Assembly: GCA_038522945.1 (NCBI GenBank)
Contig: JBCBJV010000004.1
Coordinates: 62,001 to 126,000 of the forward strand
Length of the DNA stretch: 64,000 nucleotides
DNA from: MED-G105 sp038522945
Lineage (GTDB): Bacteria > Pseudomonadota > Alphaproteobacteria > Caulobacterales > Parvularculaceae
Reading direction: 5' to 3'
In this document: positions 1 to 9,100 of the stretch, one piece after another
Layout: every line of letters starts with the position of its first letter
How positions within the stretch are numbered: the stretch's first letter is position 1
Notes under the pieces: generated by a model
What the model was told of the DNA's origin: nothing
Database searches by the model: none
What the model saw: only the letters and a program-made list of their open reading frames with translations
Program-made: the position numbers and the translations under genes

Positions 1-1
1 G

Positions 2-658
2 ACTGACCACATCTCGCCAGCAGGCTCCATCAAGGAAGATGGTCCGGCTGGGGATTATCTCAAATCTCACCAAGTGGGCGTTGCCGACTTTAACTCGTTC
101 GGGTCCCGCCGCGGGAACCACGAGGTTATGATGCGCGGCACATTCGCCAATATCCGCATCAAAAACCAGATGCTTGACGGCGTTGAAGGTGGCTACACCA
201 AGCACATTCCGTCAGCGGATCAAATGGCGATCTATGATGCAGCCATGAAGTACAAGGCCGAAGGCACGCCGCTGGTTGTTGTCGCTGGCGAACAATACGG
301 CACGGGATCCTCCCGGGATTGGGCCGCCAAAGGCACGATCCTTCTGGGTGTGCGAGCTGTGATTGCGGGCAGCTTTGAACGGATCCACCGCTCGAACCTC
401 GTCGGCATGGGCGTCTTGCCGCTGCAATTCAAAGGTGGCGACTCATGGGCATCCCTGAACCTGACGGGTGACGAAAAAATCACCATCCACGATGTGGACG
501 GGATTGAGCCGCGCGCTGACGCAAAAGTCACCATTGAGTACGCCAATGGTGACACCAAGGACATCACCGTCCTGGTGCGGATCGACACTGCTGACGAGCT
601 TGACTACTTCAAGAACGGTGGGATTCTGCACTATGTGATCCGCAAGCTGGCGGCGTAA
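2..658 (+). CDS. acnA: Aconitate hydratase, C-terminal part (5' truncated by window edge)
   Basis: The frame is open from base 2 to the stop, giving 218 residues of the C-terminal swivel domain of aconitase, which isomerises citrate to isocitrate in the TCA cycle. Visible family motifs are DFNSFGSRRGNHEVMMRGTF near the start and GEQYGTGSSRDWAAKG, the latter carrying the substrate-binding serine and arginine of this domain. The [4Fe-4S] cysteines lie in the missing N-terminal part. The length and motifs fit the monomeric AcnA/IRP type. The start seen at base 74 is internal and not the real one. A strong terminator follows 25 bases after the stop, so the gene ends its transcription unit. Confidence 0.95.
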   Translation, partial: TDHISPAGSIKEDGPAGDYLKSHQVGVADFNSFGSRRGNHEVMMRGTFANIRIKNQMLDGVEGGYTKHIPSADQMAIYDAAMKYKAEGTPLVVVAGEQYGTGSSRDWAAKGTILLGVRAVIAGSFERIHRSNLVGMGVLPLQFKGGDSWASLNLTGDEKITIHDVDGIEPRADAKVTIEYANGDTKDITVLVRIDTADELDYFKNGGILHYVIRKLAA

Positions 659-683
659 GCCACGCAGGATATCGAAACGACAA

Positions 684-709
684 AGGGTGCCCCTCGGGGC
701 GCCCTTTTT
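684..709 (+). terminator. Rho-independent terminator after acnA
   Basis: A ten-pair GC-rich stem (AGGGTGCCCC with GGGGCGCCCT, one G-U pair) with a tiny loop is followed directly by five T. It sits 25 bases after the aconitase stop. Confidence 0.85.
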
Positions 710-780
710 CTTTGTCATTCCAATTGCGTGCGCGATCTCACTTGCTACTCTGGCCCCGATACATCTAAGGGGAAGTCGAC

Positions 781-1662
781 ATGGAAACATGGCACACGCT
801 TGGCGCCGTCAAGGGCAAGGCTGCCACAGAAGCAAGCCTGCAGGCGCATTATGCCGCCCAATGGCTCGGACGCTTTGGGCGTGGGCTCACCCCGCCGAAG
901 GAAGACGACAGTCACACAAGCTTTGTCTGGCGCACGGAAGTCCAGTCGCTTGTCACCGATCCTGTTGAGCAGGCTGGCAAATCAATTCAACTCGCATTGC
1001 GCGTTTCCACCCTCTCTCTACTGATTATTGTTGACGATGAAATCGCCGATGGCATGTCTCTGCATGGACGCGGCGATAAGACCGTCGGCGCATGGCTGCG
1101 TCCGGCGCTGGAGGGATTCGGTTTTTCGCTTGATCAGTTCAATGAGGACCCGATCTACGAGATGCCTGCCTCGCCGCTTGCCAGCGGCGGTGTCTATGAC
1201 GCCAATGGATGCATTGCTGCTTTGAGTGAATTGGCAAGAGCCTACGACAACGCTCAGCCGCTTTTGGATGACCTGAGATCACAATATGTGGGGAAGGTGT
1301 CCCCCGGCCCGTCACCGGTGCGCACCTGGCCGCATCACTTTGATACGGGCCTGATCATTACACTGGAGGAAGATGCGCCGTTTGAAGACGCCCGCGCTGT
1401 TGGCGCCGGGATCGCCGTGCCCGATAAGCTGTTTGACGAGTTTTACTTCTATACCTATCCGTGGCCGCGCCATCCGCGCAAAAACCTGCCGAAGCTGAAG
1501 TCCCACGGGGCCTATCAGAAGACAGGGTTTTTCGGGGCCGTTCTGCCGGTTAGCATTGTTGCCAAACAGCGTGACCAATCATCGTGCGTGAAAGCGTTTC
1601 TCGAAGAAACAACGGCTGCCTGGAAAGACATGGTCGAGAAGGAAATCGCTGAGGGCAAATAA
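781..1662 (+). CDS. Conserved hypothetical protein, 293 aa
   Basis: I do not recognise the family with certainty. The start is supported by AGGGGAAG eight bases upstream. The protein has no signal peptide or membrane segment and looks cytosolic. Conserved-looking features are a WPHHFDTGLIITLEED stretch around residue 183 and an aromatic FYFYTYPWPRHP segment around residue 223. Together they resemble proteobacterial proteins of unknown function that carry a W-P-H-H-F-D motif. It stands alone between two terminators, so it is probably monocistronic. No catalytic motif can be assigned; a binding or enzymatic role is possible through the histidine pair, but this is inference. Confidence 0.8.
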   Translation: METWHTLGAVKGKAATEASLQAHYAAQWLGRFGRGLTPPKEDDSHTSFVWRTEVQSLVTDPVEQAGKSIQLALRVSTLSLLIIVDDEIADGMSLHGRGDKTVGAWLRPALEGFGFSLDQFNEDPIYEMPASPLASGGVYDANGCIAALSELARAYDNAQPLLDDLRSQYVGKVSPGPSPVRTWPHHFDTGLIITLEEDAPFEDARAVGAGIAVPDKLFDEFYFYTYPWPRHPRKNLPKLKSHGAYQKTGFFGAVLPVSIVAKQRDQSSCVKAFLEETTAAWKDMVEKEIAEGK

Positions 1663-1688
1663 AAAACGGCCCCGTCAGGGGCCGTTTT
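1663..1688. terminator. Bidirectional terminator between convergent genes
   Basis: A perfect 11-pair stem, AAAACGGCCCC and GGGGCCGTTTT, with loop GTCA. A-rich and T-rich flanks allow it to work on both strands, serving the gene ending at 1662 and the convergent gene ending at 1707. Confidence 0.85.
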
Positions 1689-1706
1689 GAACATGGTCTG
1701 AAAAAT

Positions 1707-3668
1707 TTAAGACGCCTTCTGATTTGACGCGATCCACTCGTCGACGCGCTTTTCAAGCAAATCCATCGGCAGGGCGCCACCGCCAAGCACGAGATCGTGG
1801 AACGCTTTGATATCGAAGTTTTCGCCAAGCTCTTCTTCTGCTCTTGCCCGCAGCTCCACAATCTTCAGCATGCCAATTTTATAGGCTGTCGCCTGGCCTG
1901 GAAGAACGATATAGCGCTGGACTTCCGACTTGATTTGGCCCGCGGCCGCTGGCGAGTTCGCCGTGAAGTAATCGATCGCTTCTTGCTCGGTCCACCCTTT
2001 GGAATGAAGTCCCGTGTCGACAACCAAGCGGATCGCGCGCCAGATTTCCGTCGTCAGGCGACCAAAGTCCGAATACGGATCTTCATAGGCGCCCAGCTCT
2101 TTGGAAAGGAGCTCTGAGTAGAGCGCCCAGCCTTCGACAAATGCAGTAAACCCGGCCTGGCCACGGAAGTCAGGCAGGCTTTCCATCTCCTGTGCAATAG
2201 AAAGCTGCATGTGATGACCTGGATTGCCTTCATGGTAGGCAATCACTTCCAGCTGCGGGATTGGCATCGCTTTCATGTCGGAAAGGTGCGCATAAAAAAT
2301 GCCAGGACGAGATCCATCCGGGGTGCCCGTAAAGTAGTGCTGAGCTGCCCCGTCACGCTCCCGGAACGCTTCTACGCGCTTCACGATAAGCTCTGCTTTC
2401 GGGAGAATACCGAACGCTTCCGGCAGCTTTTCGTTCATCGCCGCCAGGTGCATCCGCGCCGCTTCCAGATAGGCTTCCCGGCCTTCATCGGTGTTGTCGT
2501 AATAAAACTGGTCATCTTCGCGAACGAACTTGAAGAACTCTTCCAGCGTACCGTCGAACTCGACCTGTTCCTTGATGGCTTCCATCTCCGCCCGGATGCG
2601 CGCGACCTCATCGAGGCCGATCTGGTGCACCTGATCGGGGGTCATGTTTGTGGTCGAAGCATAGGCGAGACGCTCCGTATAGAATGCTTCACCATCAGGC
2701 AAAATGCCAACGCCTGTGGCGACGTCCGGCGAGTTCGCCATGTCGGCTTCGACCCAGGTGATAATCGCCTCGTAGGCCGGTTTAATGTGGTCGAGGAGCG
2801 CGGCGACAGCGCGGCCGCGCAGTTCATCTGCCTGCGCTTCATCGATGGTTTCGGTCTCAACCAGCGTCGCCAGCTTTGCGTTCACATCAGCCAACAGGGG
2901 AGACGGTGCGGGCTCAGACACAGCCTCAGCGACTGCCTCGGCCTCGGCTTCTTCTTCGCTTTCCTCTTCGTTTTTTGAAGGGGTTGGCGCTTCAGCGACG
3001 GGATCGAACGGTGCGCCAGTAATCAGAGCGCGCGATTGTTCAATGACGGCCTCATAAGCAAACTTCGGTGCATGCACACCTTCGGCTGCATTGATCTGTA
3101 CCCGGTCAAGTGCTTGGCCGAGCGCCCGCGCCACGCCGGAAAGGCGGGCGATGTAGGCTTCCATGTCATCGACAGTTTCAACCCGATGGAAATTGATCAG
3201 AAAGTTGGGAAGATCCGCATGCGGTCCATACATTTGATGCATGACATAGCCGCGGCGGCCGAAGGGCTCAGAGCGCTCTTGCTGCTCCAGCTCATAGGCG
3301 TAGGCGTCATACCAGAGCTTAGCGTCGTCAGAGAGTAAGCGGTAGTCGAACTGCTCTTTCATCTCCGCAACAGCGGCCCGACGCCATGCCAACTGGCGGG
3401 CGGCCGTGCCCTCGGTCATGTCGTCGATCTTGTCGTAGTCTTCTTTGATGCCAAGGTAGGTTTTGAACATGGGCGAGAAATCGAGTTCTTCCTGCCATTT
3501 CACTTTGAACCACTGGCTGAGCCGCTCAGTCTCCGCAGCGATGTTTTCAGGTGTGGCGGCTTTTGCGGCGGCAGCGCGTGCGGCCTCGCGGCGGTCGCTG
3601 GCCCCTTCTCCGCTGCAGGCTGCAAGAGCCGTGGTACCAAGAAGGGCGAGAAGCAGCAGTTTACGCAT
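1707..3668 (-). CDS. DUF885 family lipoprotein, putative metallopeptidase
   Basis: 653 residues. The N-terminus is a lipoprotein signal with lipobox LAAC at residues 15-18, so the protein is probably anchored in the envelope. Around residue 476 is HEGNPGHHMQ, the zinc-binding motif typical of DUF885 proteins, which are related to M2/M3-type peptidases; a substrate cannot be named. GAGGAAAATCC precedes the ATG at good spacing. Odd: a strongly acidic, alanine-rich stretch around residues 224-250 (EEESEEEAEAEA) looks like a linker inserted in the helical fold. It is the only gene of its unit and has a terminator at its 3' end. Confidence is high for the family and low for the substrate. Confidence 0.88.
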   Translation of the reverse strand: MRKLLLLALLGTTALAACSGEGASDRREAARAAAAKAATPENIAAETERLSQWFKVKWQEELDFSPMFKTYLGIKEDYDKIDDMTEGTAARQLAWRRAAVAEMKEQFDYRLLSDDAKLWYDAYAYELEQQERSEPFGRRGYVMHQMYGPHADLPNFLINFHRVETVDDMEAYIARLSGVARALGQALDRVQINAAEGVHAPKFAYEAVIEQSRALITGAPFDPVAEAPTPSKNEEESEEEAEAEAVAEAVSEPAPSPLLADVNAKLATLVETETIDEAQADELRGRAVAALLDHIKPAYEAIITWVEADMANSPDVATGVGILPDGEAFYTERLAYASTTNMTPDQVHQIGLDEVARIRAEMEAIKEQVEFDGTLEEFFKFVREDDQFYYDNTDEGREAYLEAARMHLAAMNEKLPEAFGILPKAELIVKRVEAFRERDGAAQHYFTGTPDGSRPGIFYAHLSDMKAMPIPQLEVIAYHEGNPGHHMQLSIAQEMESLPDFRGQAGFTAFVEGWALYSELLSKELGAYEDPYSDFGRLTTEIWRAIRLVVDTGLHSKGWTEQEAIDYFTANSPAAAGQIKSEVQRYIVLPGQATAYKIGMLKIVELRARAEEELGENFDIKAFHDLVLGGGALPMDLLEKRVDEWIASNQKAS

Positions 3669-3780
3669 GGATTTTCCTCATTGATTTCAGATCGAACGTG
3701 GGGAGCACGTTATTTCGGGAGCAAAATAGGCCAAATTTTCCTGACAACAACCGGCCCCTGCAAATAAAGTCAGCCAAAGA

Positions 3781-3816
3781 AAAGGGCGGTACCCAAAAGC
3801 TCGGGTCCGCCCTTAA
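3781..3816 (-). terminator. Terminator of the acyl-CoA dehydrogenase gene
   Basis: On the minus strand AAGGGCGGACCC pairs with GGGTACCGCCCTTT (one bulge) and is followed by a T-rich run. It lies about 20 bases past the stop of the gene ending at 3837. Confidence 0.7.
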
Positions 3817-3836
3817 ACTGGGAACGTTTAAATCCT

Positions 3837-5627
3837 TTAAAAGGCTTCGGCGTCGAGGCTCATGATCGGCTCTGCGCCAGACTTCAGTTTCACGACGAGT
3901 GAGGCGGTATCTGGCAGGATCCGCTTCAGGAAAACATCGCCGGTGATCAGTTTGTTGGCAAAGAACGTGTCGGAAGGGTTCTCCGCTTTGCGTTCAATCG
4001 CCGTTTTGGCGAGCTGTGCCCAGCCATGGGCAAGGCATGTGAGCGCCATCAACTGCAGATAGTCAACGGACGCAGCGCCTGCATTGTCCGGATTGGCAAA
4101 CGCATTCTGCATCAGCCACTGGGTAGCATCGACGAGATCACCCTTCGCACTGGCGAGGCCATCAAGGTAAGGCTTCAGCTCCTCATTACCCTGATTGTCT
4201 TTGATGAAATCATCCATCTCCGCAAAAAACGCCTGGATCGCGCGGCCGCCATTAGCTGGCAGTTTCCGGCCGACGAGGTCAAGCGCCTGAATGCCGTTGG
4301 TGCCTTCATAGATCATGGCGATTTTTGCGTCGCGCACGAACTGTTCCAGTCCCCACTCCTGGGTATAACCTGACCCGCCGAGGACCTGCTGCGCAGTCGA
4401 CGCATGCCAAAAGCCTTTTTCAGTGAGGTAGGCTTTCAGGACCGGTGTCATCAGACCCAGAATATCGTCAGCGCGCTCGCGCGTTGCTTCGTCCTCGGAC
4501 TTATGGCTGAGGTCAGCCTGAAGCGCTGACCAGTACATCCATGCGCGCCCGCCTTCGACCGTTGCTTTCTGTTCCAAAAGCATCCGGCGCACGTCAGGGT
4601 GCACAATGATTGGGTCGGCGGCTTTGTCAGGCGCCTTGGTTCCGGTAAGCGAGCGGCCCTGAATTCGATCGCGGGCAAACTCAGCCGCATTCTGATAAGA
4701 GACTTCGGAAATCGCCAGGCCCTGAATGCCAACGCCAAGGCGCGCTTCGTTCATCATAACGAACATGGCCTTGAGGCCTTTATGTTCCTCGCCCACGAGC
4801 CAGCCCGTTGCATCGTCATAGTTCATGACGCAAGTGGCATTGCCGTGAATGCCCATCTTGCTTTCAAGACCACCGCACACGACGCCATTGCGTTCTCCGA
4901 GCGAGCCATCATTATTGACCATGTATTTCGGCACAACAAAGAGCGAGATGCCTTTGACGCCCTCTGGCGCTCCTTCGATCCGGGCAAGGACGAGGTGAAT
5001 AATGTTGTCGACCATGTCCTGCTCACCGGCAGAGATCCAGATCTTCTGGCCAGTGATCTTGTAGGACCCGTCGCCCTGTGGGACGGCCTTGGTGCGCAGC
5101 AAGCCAAGGTCGGTGCCGCAGTGGGGCTCGGTCAGGTTCATGGTCCCGCCCCATTCGCCGGAGACGATTTTCGGCAGGTACTTTTGCTTTTGCTCGTCAG
5201 AGCCGTGCGCGTGCAGAGCGTTTGCCGCGCCCATAGCAAGACCCGGATACATACCGAACGCCATGTTGGAAGCGGAAACCATCTCGTTAAATGCAACGGA
5301 GAGAATGTAAGGCAGGCCCTGACCGCCATATTCGGGATCAAATGACAGGCCTTGCCAGCCGCCTTCGCGGAACTGATCGTAAGCTTCTTTAAAGCCGGTC
5401 GGCGTTTTGACGGATCCGTCTTCGTTGCGCACGCACCCTTCTTCGTCGCCGACTTGATTCAGCGGATGGAGCACGTTTGCCGTCAGCTTGCCGCCTTCTT
5501 CCAGAATGGCGTTGATCATGTCTTCGCTGGCATCAGCGAAGCCCGGCAGGTTTGAATACTTCGACATTTGCAAAACGTCGTTCAGGACGAACTGCATGTC
5601 CCGGACTGGCGGCGTATAGGTGGTCAT
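3837..5627 (-). CDS. Acyl-CoA dehydrogenase (DmdC-like, with C-terminal extension)
   Basis: 596 residues from the ATG at 5627, chosen because GGAAGG stands nine bases upstream; a longer frame to 5732 has an unlikely arginine-rich leader. The protein is an FAD-dependent acyl-CoA dehydrogenase that introduces a trans-2,3 double bond in acyl-CoAs. Motifs include MNLTEPHCGTDLGLL near residue 158 and YEGTNGIQALDLVGRKL near residue 436, the usual FAD and substrate-pocket signatures. The extra C-terminal helical domain of about 130 residues places it in the group of 3-methylmercaptopropionyl-CoA dehydrogenase DmdC and related long-chain enzymes. The substrate cannot be settled from sequence alone. 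It stands alone and diverges from the PodJ-like gene. Confidence 0.92.
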   Translation of the reverse strand: MTTYTPPVRDMQFVLNDVLQMSKYSNLPGFADASEDMINAILEEGGKLTANVLHPLNQVGDEEGCVRNEDGSVKTPTGFKEAYDQFREGGWQGLSFDPEYGGQGLPYILSVAFNEMVSASNMAFGMYPGLAMGAANALHAHGSDEQKQKYLPKIVSGEWGGTMNLTEPHCGTDLGLLRTKAVPQGDGSYKITGQKIWISAGEQDMVDNIIHLVLARIEGAPEGVKGISLFVVPKYMVNNDGSLGERNGVVCGGLESKMGIHGNATCVMNYDDATGWLVGEEHKGLKAMFVMMNEARLGVGIQGLAISEVSYQNAAEFARDRIQGRSLTGTKAPDKAADPIIVHPDVRRMLLEQKATVEGGRAWMYWSALQADLSHKSEDEATRERADDILGLMTPVLKAYLTEKGFWHASTAQQVLGGSGYTQEWGLEQFVRDAKIAMIYEGTNGIQALDLVGRKLPANGGRAIQAFFAEMDDFIKDNQGNEELKPYLDGLASAKGDLVDATQWLMQNAFANPDNAGAASVDYLQLMALTCLAHGWAQLAKTAIERKAENPSDTFFANKLITGDVFLKRILPDTASLVVKLKSGAEPIMSLDAEAF

Positions 5628-6155
5628 CTCGTTTTTCCTTCCCTTGGCACGGGGGCGTTCCCCTGTCGCATCTTTGTCAGCCCGACCCGGCCGGAGCCGA
5701 ATCCTTCGAAGTCCTGTGCGTTCCCACATCATCCGCGGGCACCGCAGGGATCATGGTGAGAACCTAAGTTCGCCGCTTAGAAAATTCTTCCTAAGTTCCT
5801 GTTTTCGCATCAACGCATCAAACGAGCGCAGAACAAGTGAGATCGAATAGCGACGGCGGTCATTCCACGACGGATGATAACCCCCAGGGGAAATCGACGG
5901 AAGCGACCTGGGCATGTCCAAGAGTCGCGGCAAACCTGAGCGCCAAAACACCACCTGAAATGACATCGACGGGGCGCAAGCCACGCGTTAACCCCTGATT
6001 AACCGACACTGATCAGACTCAGCGTTTCAGGGGAAAATGCTCGCCACAAAAGGGTTTGCGCCCGATCCGAAACAGCTTAGGCGAATGTTGAGGTTTACTG
6101 TGCCGATCGGTGCGGTGAGAGAGCATAAATTCCAGATTTCTTCCGAGGCGGTGCC
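5628..6155. other. Intergenic region, 528 bp, between divergent genes
   Basis: No convincing gene is seen here. It must hold the promoters of the acyl-CoA dehydrogenase (leftward) and the PodJ-like gene (rightward). It contains a perfect CtrA-type site at 5988-6003, a GANTC site (GACTC) at 6016-6020, and a direct repeat CCTAAGTTC at 5763-5771 and 5790-5798 of unknown meaning. Confidence 0.7.
5988..6003. promoter_or_regulatory. CtrA-type binding site upstream of PodJ-like gene
   Basis: TTAACCCCTGATTAAC is a perfect match to the alphaproteobacterial CtrA consensus TTAA-N7-TTAAC. It lies about 150 bases upstream of the GTG start at 6156. A GACTC (GANTC, the CcrM methylation target) follows at 6016-6020. 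That CtrA binds here is inference. Confidence 0.65.
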
Positions 6156-9100
6156 GTGACGGCCAGTGAACAAAAATCAAAATCCGTAACCCCATGGAGC
6201 ATCAAGGGGATCGACCGCGATGCCCGGGAAACCGCTAAGGAAAAAGCTCGCGCCAACGGGATGACCCTTGGCGAGTGGCTTAACACCATGATCCAGGACG
6301 CTGGGGAGAATGGCGGGGTCAGCGAAGCCCAGGTCAGGGAAATTGCGGAAGCGATCAGTCTTCTTGGGCGCAAAGTGACGGCCGCAGAGGAAAAAGGCGC
6401 CGAAGCCGTGCAAGATCTCGCACGCAATTTCGGTGGGGTTGTCGAGCGGGTCCAACGTCTTGAGCGATCTTCTCCGGCTGGCGATACCGCCGAACTCTCA
6501 GAGCGGGTCGCAACCCTTGAAGAAAAATCCACCGATCGCCAGCGGATCGACGCGTTGATGGCGCTTGAAAAAGCGGTCGCCCAGATGGCGGTGCAGTTTG
6601 AAACAACTCAAAAGACCAGCGTTGAGCGGCTCGACTCCCAAGAGCGCCAGCTAAAGACGATCCTCGACCGCCTGGAAGACCGAAAGAGTGGCGAGGACGC
6701 CGCAACGAATGCTGCGCTCGATCATCTGAAAATTGCCATTGAGGGGCTCAGCACCCGCATCGCCCGGGCAGAAAAAATCGCCTCGGAAGCGGCAAATGCA
6801 AAAGCAGAGGTCACGGCTGAGACCGATCCGACCTTTGTCGAGCGCACCGGCAAGCGCTTGCGCGTTTTGGGCGATGAGATCAAACGGGGCGGCGACCAGA
6901 TCCGCGCGCTTGAAACGTCAATTGAGCGGTTGTCCGGCCAGATTGATGAGGCCGAACGGCGCAGCGCAGAGGGCGTTCAGAAAGTCTCCGAGACAATTGC
7001 TGGATTGCGCGACCAATTGCTTTCCGAGCAAGCAGCCCCGTCACCGACGGTTTCGCCGGACGCGGTAACTCGCAGGGATCTGCAAACGGCAATGACCGTG
7101 ATCTCAGAGCAAACCGATCATCGGCTGAGCGAACTTTCAGGGACCGTCGAAGCTGCCCTTGCAAGGCTCGAGCAACAGTACACCGAAGGGATGCCAAACC
7201 TTCAACAAAGCGCGAGTTCCGACGTCTTACCCGCCGCGCTTTTGGCGACAGATGCGGTCAGCGACACCGCCGACGAAGAAATCCCGGAACTTCAGCTGCC
7301 AGACCTACAATCGGGCGAGGGCCAAGAAGCAAATGGCGTCAATCCCGCTGACCTTCTATCGCGCGCTGAATTGGTCTCTCCGTCTGGCGTCGGCGATCTA
7401 GCCGGCACTGCAGGGACTGAGGCGACAACGAATGTTACCTCGCAGGTAGGTCCTGGAACTGGTTCAAACGAAGGCCCCATAACCGAGATCGACATCGACG
7501 AAATCGACCCGGAGCTTTTGGATCTTCAGGACGAAATTGAGAGCGCGTTCGCAGAGCTCGATATAGAAGAGACGCCGCCTGCGCCGCAAGCAGCAACGAA
7601 TCTGGACGGAACAGCCGGGGCTCCGGCGGATGTGCCGGAACTGGAACTGCCCGATCTTGATCTGCTGAGTGATCCTGATCTCTCCGGTGATCAGGAAACC
7701 AATGGGGGTCTATCGGCGGGTGATGCCGCACAAGATCCGACGAGTGGTGCAACTGATCCATTCGATATGCTTGATCCGGAAACGGACGGATCAACCGTCA
7801 GTGCCGAGAGCGCCGAGAGCGATCCATTCGCAGCGATTGACGATTTCGACTTTGACCTTGACGGCGAGACTGCCGCGACATCTGCGGAGACGAAATCTAC
7901 GAACGACACTCGGCCGGAGACAGCTGAAGCATCAGCCTCCCAGAAATCAATCCTCGACGATGTTCGCAATGCATTCGGCTTCGGCGACGATAATGAGAGC
8001 GCTGCGCCGAATAACCCGAGCGCTCAACAAGCTGTTCCGGACCAGACAGAAGCACCATCCGTGGCCGGTGTGCCCGGCGCCGCTCAACAAGCCGCCGCCG
8101 AGAGCCAACCTGCCAGCGAAAAGGGCGACCTAGACGATGCCATGGGCGTCCTGGATGACCTGGACCTCGATGAGGATACGCCGCCGCCGCCATTCGGTCG
8201 TCGTCACCCCGCCGAACCGGATACGGACGGGGAAGAAGCCGGGGAAGAAGTGCCTCCCTTTGTCAGTGAGACCGAACCGACAGAAGAAAAAGGTGCTGGC
8301 GGCAATTACTTGAAAGCCGCACGAGCAGCTGCGCGTGAGGCAGCGGCACGCGCCGAAGAAGACTCGAAAAAGCCAAGGTCCAAGCGCAAACTGACCCCAA
8401 AGCAGCGGGCAATCCTGCTAGCAAAGGCCAAACGCAAAAAGGTGGAGGCTCTGCGCGCTGCAGAAGCCAAAAAGGGCGGCACGGACGCACCGCTGGTCGC
8501 CGATGAGCTTTTGCCAGATACCGACAAGACCGATTCCAATCTTGAGGAGACCACGGACGAGCCCAAGGGCCCTTTGGCGAAACTCAAATCCCTCCTTCCC
8601 GGCAAAAAGACAAACGACGGTACATTAGCAGATTCCGTTCCGTCTACAGAGGGAAGTGTCAGCGACTCTCCTTTGGAAGACCTGGACGATCTTGGTGCGG
8701 CCCTTGCCGACGACGAAGGCCACAAAAAGTCCGGCGGCCTGCAGGTGATGACCGCCGGGCCTGTCACCATTGTGCTCGTGATCGGCATCGTCTTGACCCT
8801 TGCCGTTTTGGCATTCCTCGCAAAAGACCTCCTTACCGGCAGCCAACAGGCAACGCCGTCCCTCACCTTTGACCGTCCAACCCAGGGAGCGGTTGCGAGC
8901 AATGGGTCAGACACCGTTGGAAACGCAGGGACGAGCGATGATCGGCTGGCGACACCTGCTTTTCGCGATAGCGAGAGCACTCTCTTGCAGGCAAACGAGG
9001 ACGACCTTATCCAGCCACGGGCGCTGTTCCTGCAATCCATTGAAGCCCTCAGCACTGCAACGACGGACGCTGAACAGGCTGATGCCATCAAAACTCTCCA

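Noticed and set aside
2211..2978. Open frame of 255 codons on the plus strand
   Set aside because: Antisense to the DUF885 gene with no recognisable domain or ribosome site.
4599..5345. Open frame of 248 codons on the plus strand
   Set aside because: Antisense to the acyl-CoA dehydrogenase gene, which has strong family motifs.
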